Shown in pieces: positions 62,083 to 64,000 of a stretch of 64,000 nucleotides of DNA (the stretch's first letter is position 1; every line of letters starts with the position of its first letter). Source of the stretch: Methylophaga sp. UBA3192 (lineage in GTDB: Bacteria > Pseudomonadota > Gammaproteobacteria > Nitrosococcales > Methylophagaceae); contig DEXE01000002.1 of NCBI GenBank assembly GCA_002363955.1, positions 1 through 64,000 of the forward strand, read 5' to 3'. The position numbers and the translations under genes were made by a program. Below the pieces are notes generated by a model that saw nothing but the letters and a program-made list of their open reading frames with translations, did not search any database and was not told where the DNA came from.

Positions 62083-62446
62083 AACGGATTATCATAATGT
62101 CGTAAGTTTATAATCGTGCTCAATTTATACCTTAATAAAACATCAATGACCAGCCTTTAACACACCTTTACGATTATCGGTTTTTAAAGCCATCGTTTCC
62201 AGCTGTGTACAGTCCTCCGGTATTGTTGAGATTTCATAGCCGGCTCAGTTTAAGTCGGAAATGGGATTGCTGGATAAGACTTTCGTTCCTCCTCATACTC
62301 ACCAATAATCAGGCTTTAAGTTATTACCGGCCATGTAAAAAAACGGTCATCTATTGTGTCTCAGAATAATTATTACACGACTTCTATAGGTGCCATTGTC
62401 AGGCTACGTTAAACTATCGGTTGTTTTAAACAAAAGGGTTAGCTGA
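62083..62446. other. 364-bp intergenic region, nothing recognised
   Basis: This gap lies between the divergent mltD and DUF2797 genes and should hold both promoters. I see no open frame with family resemblance, no repeat, no RNA gene and no strong terminator. Confidence 0.6.
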
Positions 62447-63280
62447 GTGACAGAATTTGCAGGACAGCTCAATAAGATGCAGGTAACTCTGACGGATCAG
62501 GATGCTCCCGTAGATTACAAAATGATTTTGGGCGAGCACCAAGTGCCAATGAATCGGCTTGTAGACGAAAACATACAGTTGATTTACGCGGGCGAAATCC
62601 GCTGTCAACATTGTCAGCGAAAGACAAAAAAAAGTTATAGCGGTGGCTTTTGCTTTCCCTGTTCACAAAAACTGGCACAATGCGATTTATGTTTTATGAA
62701 GCCGGAATTGTGTCACTTTGCACAGGGCACTTGCCGGGAGCCGGAATGGGGTGAGCAGGTCTGTATGCAGGACCATATTGTGTACCTTGCCAACAGTTCG
62801 GGTATTAAAGTGGGCATTACCCGCATCTCGCAAATTCCGACTCGATGGGTGGATCAAGGAGCCACTCAGGCTTTACCTGTTTTTCGGGTGAGCAGCCGTT
62901 ACCATTCAGGTTTAGTTGAGGTTATGTTCAAACAGCATGTATCTGATCGTACGGATTGGCGGAAAATGTTGCGTGGATCGGCTGATTATATTGATCTGGC
63001 TGAACAGCGAGATCGTTTACTGACAGAATGCGCTGACGAAATCCAGCTGCTGCAACATCAGGTGGGGGAAAGTGCTATCACGATTTTTACTGATGAGAAG
63101 CCGCTGGAAATAACTTATCCTGTTTCACAATATCCGCAAAAAGTCAGTTCATTGAACTTTGATAAAACCCCGGAAATTACGGGAAAGCTATTAGGCATAA
63201 AAGGGCAATATCTGATCCTCGATATTGGCGTATTAAATATCCGCAAGTTCAATGGTTACCAAATAACAATGAAGGTGTAA
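62447..63280 (+). CDS. DUF2797 protein
   Basis: This 277-residue protein has a cysteine-rich N-terminal region with zinc-binding pairs (CQHCQRKT, CFPC, CDLC, then HFAQGTCREP), and a C-terminal part with VYLANSSGIKVGITR, reminiscent of the GIY-YIG fold, as expected for DUF2797. The biochemical role is unknown. The start is a GTG with GGG in front. Its stop overlaps or nearly touches pyrD. Confidence 0.85.
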   Translation: MTEFAGQLNKMQVTLTDQDAPVDYKMILGEHQVPMNRLVDENIQLIYAGEIRCQHCQRKTKKSYSGGFCFPCSQKLAQCDLCFMKPELCHFAQGTCREPEWGEQVCMQDHIVYLANSSGIKVGITRISQIPTRWVDQGATQALPVFRVSSRYHSGLVEVMFKQHVSDRTDWRKMLRGSADYIDLAEQRDRLLTECADEIQLLQHQVGESAITIFTDEKPLEITYPVSQYPQKVSSLNFDKTPEITGKLLGIKGQYLILDIGVLNIRKFNGYQITMKV

Positions 63281-63285
63281 TGGTA

Positions 63286-64000
63286 ATGTATCGTCTGCTA
63301 CGAGACCTGATGTTCAAAATGGATGCTGAAAGGTCACACCATATTGGTATGACTGGTCTGAAGTGGTTGGAAATGTCTGGCTTACTTGGCTTGGCTGTCC
63401 CGAAAATACCAACAGTACCAGTTCATGTCATGGGATTACGTTTTCCTAACCCAGTGGGTTTAGCCGCTGGTCTGGATAAAAATGCCGACTATCTTGAAGC
63501 CCTTACGACACTGGGGTTTGGTTTTATAGAAGTCGGTACAGTGACACCAAGACCACAACCTGGCAATGCCAAACCCCGATTGTTCAGACTGCCTGAAGCA
63601 GACGCCATAATTAATCGTATGGGCTTTAATAATCTTGGTATTGACCATTTGCTTGAGCAGGTTCAGGCCGCTCAAACTGATGCCATTATTGGCATTAATA
63701 TTGGTAAAAACGTTGATACTCCGGTCGAAAAAGCATTGGATGACTATCTGATTGGACTGGAAAAAGCCTACCCACATGCGGATTACATCACCATAAATAT
63801 CTCTTCACCCAATACGCCGGGATTACGTAATCTGCAATTCGGTGAAGCATTGGATAAATTGCTGGATGCGTTGAAAAAACGCCAAACAGAACTTGCCGAG
63901 CAATGGCGACGTTATGTGCCGATGGCCGTTAAAGTAGCGCCGGATTTAACTTTGGAAGAAGTGCAGCAATTGGCAGAATGTTTTAGTCGCTTCAGGATTG
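63286..64000 (+). CDS. pyrD: Dihydroorotate dehydrogenase, class 2 (partial, 3' end outside)
   Basis: This is the first 238 codons of quinone-linked dihydroorotate dehydrogenase, the membrane-associated fourth step of pyrimidine synthesis. FPNPVGLAAGLDKNADYLEA, FGFIEVGTVTPRPQPGN and YITINISSPNTPGLRNLQ are diagnostic, and the N-terminal helical extension marks class 2. The ATG at 63286 has GAAGGTG upstream; an ATG at 63280 that overlaps the preceding stop is possible. The gene runs off the window. Confidence 0.95.
   Translation, partial: MYRLLRDLMFKMDAERSHHIGMTGLKWLEMSGLLGLAVPKIPTVPVHVMGLRFPNPVGLAAGLDKNADYLEALTTLGFGFIEVGTVTPRPQPGNAKPRLFRLPEADAIINRMGFNNLGIDHLLEQVQAAQTDAIIGINIGKNVDTPVEKALDDYLIGLEKAYPHADYITINISSPNTPGLRNLQFGEALDKLLDALKKRQTELAEQWRRYVPMAVKVAPDLTLEEVQQLAECFSRFRI

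Noticed and set aside
1..64000. CRISPR arrays, rRNA genes, complete insertion sequences or prophage
   Set aside because: No regularly spaced repeats, rRNA signatures, transposase or phage structural genes were seen on either strand.

Overview
The window looks like the chromosome of a gammaproteobacterial methylotroph that can probably also fix CO2. The evidence is a complete methanol dehydrogenase cluster (mxaFJGIRSACKL, with an mxaD-like gene close by), two genes for the PQQ precursor peptide PqqA, a form I RuBisCO operon (cbbLSQO with divergent cbbR), a phosphoribulokinase gene, and housekeeping genes of gammaproteobacterial type (lolB-ispE-tRNA-prs-rplY-pth-ychF, hemA-prfA, mltD, trmL). 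Base composition is moderate. A Methylophaga-like lineage is my best guess, but I could not test this, and RuBisCO is not a feature I would assume for that genus.

Layout. 1-4.1 kb: type III glutamine synthetase and a zinc alcohol dehydrogenase. 4.1-6.0 kb: two pqqA genes in direct repeats of about 225 bp, flanking a small ORF and a cupredoxin lipoprotein. 6.0-11.7 kb: an accessory stretch ending at tRNA-Leu. It holds a Fic protein behind an operator-like repeat array, a three-gene cassette (thymidylate-synthase homologue, a possible uracil-DNA-glycosylase-fold protein, and a protein resembling the alpha-glutamyl/putrescinyl-thymine pyrophosphorylase clade 3 family), and a convergent HigB-like/ImmA-type toxin-antitoxin pair. 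11.9-30.4 kb: housekeeping (ClC, hemN with an FNR-like box, LOG, purD, prk, tsaC, hemF, prfA, hemA, TPR protein, lolB, ispE, tRNA-Gln, prs, rplY, pth, ychF, pldA, tRNA-Met). 30.6-35.1 kb: small secreted and membrane proteins plus mscL. 35.1-42.3 kb: RuBisCO operon, with a MITE-like inverted repeat directly after cbbO and two small genes behind it. 42.3-46.6 kb: a 1.4-kaa sensor/GGDEF/EAL protein. 46.7-58 kb: the mxa operon and a two-component system. 58.1-60 kb: mxaD-like gene with two secreted neighbours. 60-64 kb: trmL, mltD, a DUF2797 gene and the start of pyrD.

How it fits together. MxaF/MxaI with PQQ and calcium oxidise methanol in the periplasm and pass electrons to cytochrome cL (MxaG). 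MxaRSACKL are the maturation and calcium-insertion set. PqqA supplies the PQQ backbone, although pqqBCDE are not in this window. RuBisCO plus phosphoribulokinase form the two diagnostic steps of the Calvin cycle, and CbbQ/CbbO are the RuBisCO activase pair. Stem-loops between mxaF and mxaJ, between mxaG and mxaI, and a terminator between mxaI and mxaR suggest that expression steps down along the operon.

The most unusual part is the three-gene cassette at 7.4-10.1 kb. The thymidylate-synthase homologue has aspartate where thymidylate synthases have the asparagine that reads uracil, a change known to favour cytosine nucleotides. Together with its partners this suggests a nucleotide- or DNA-base-modification system, possibly for phage defence.
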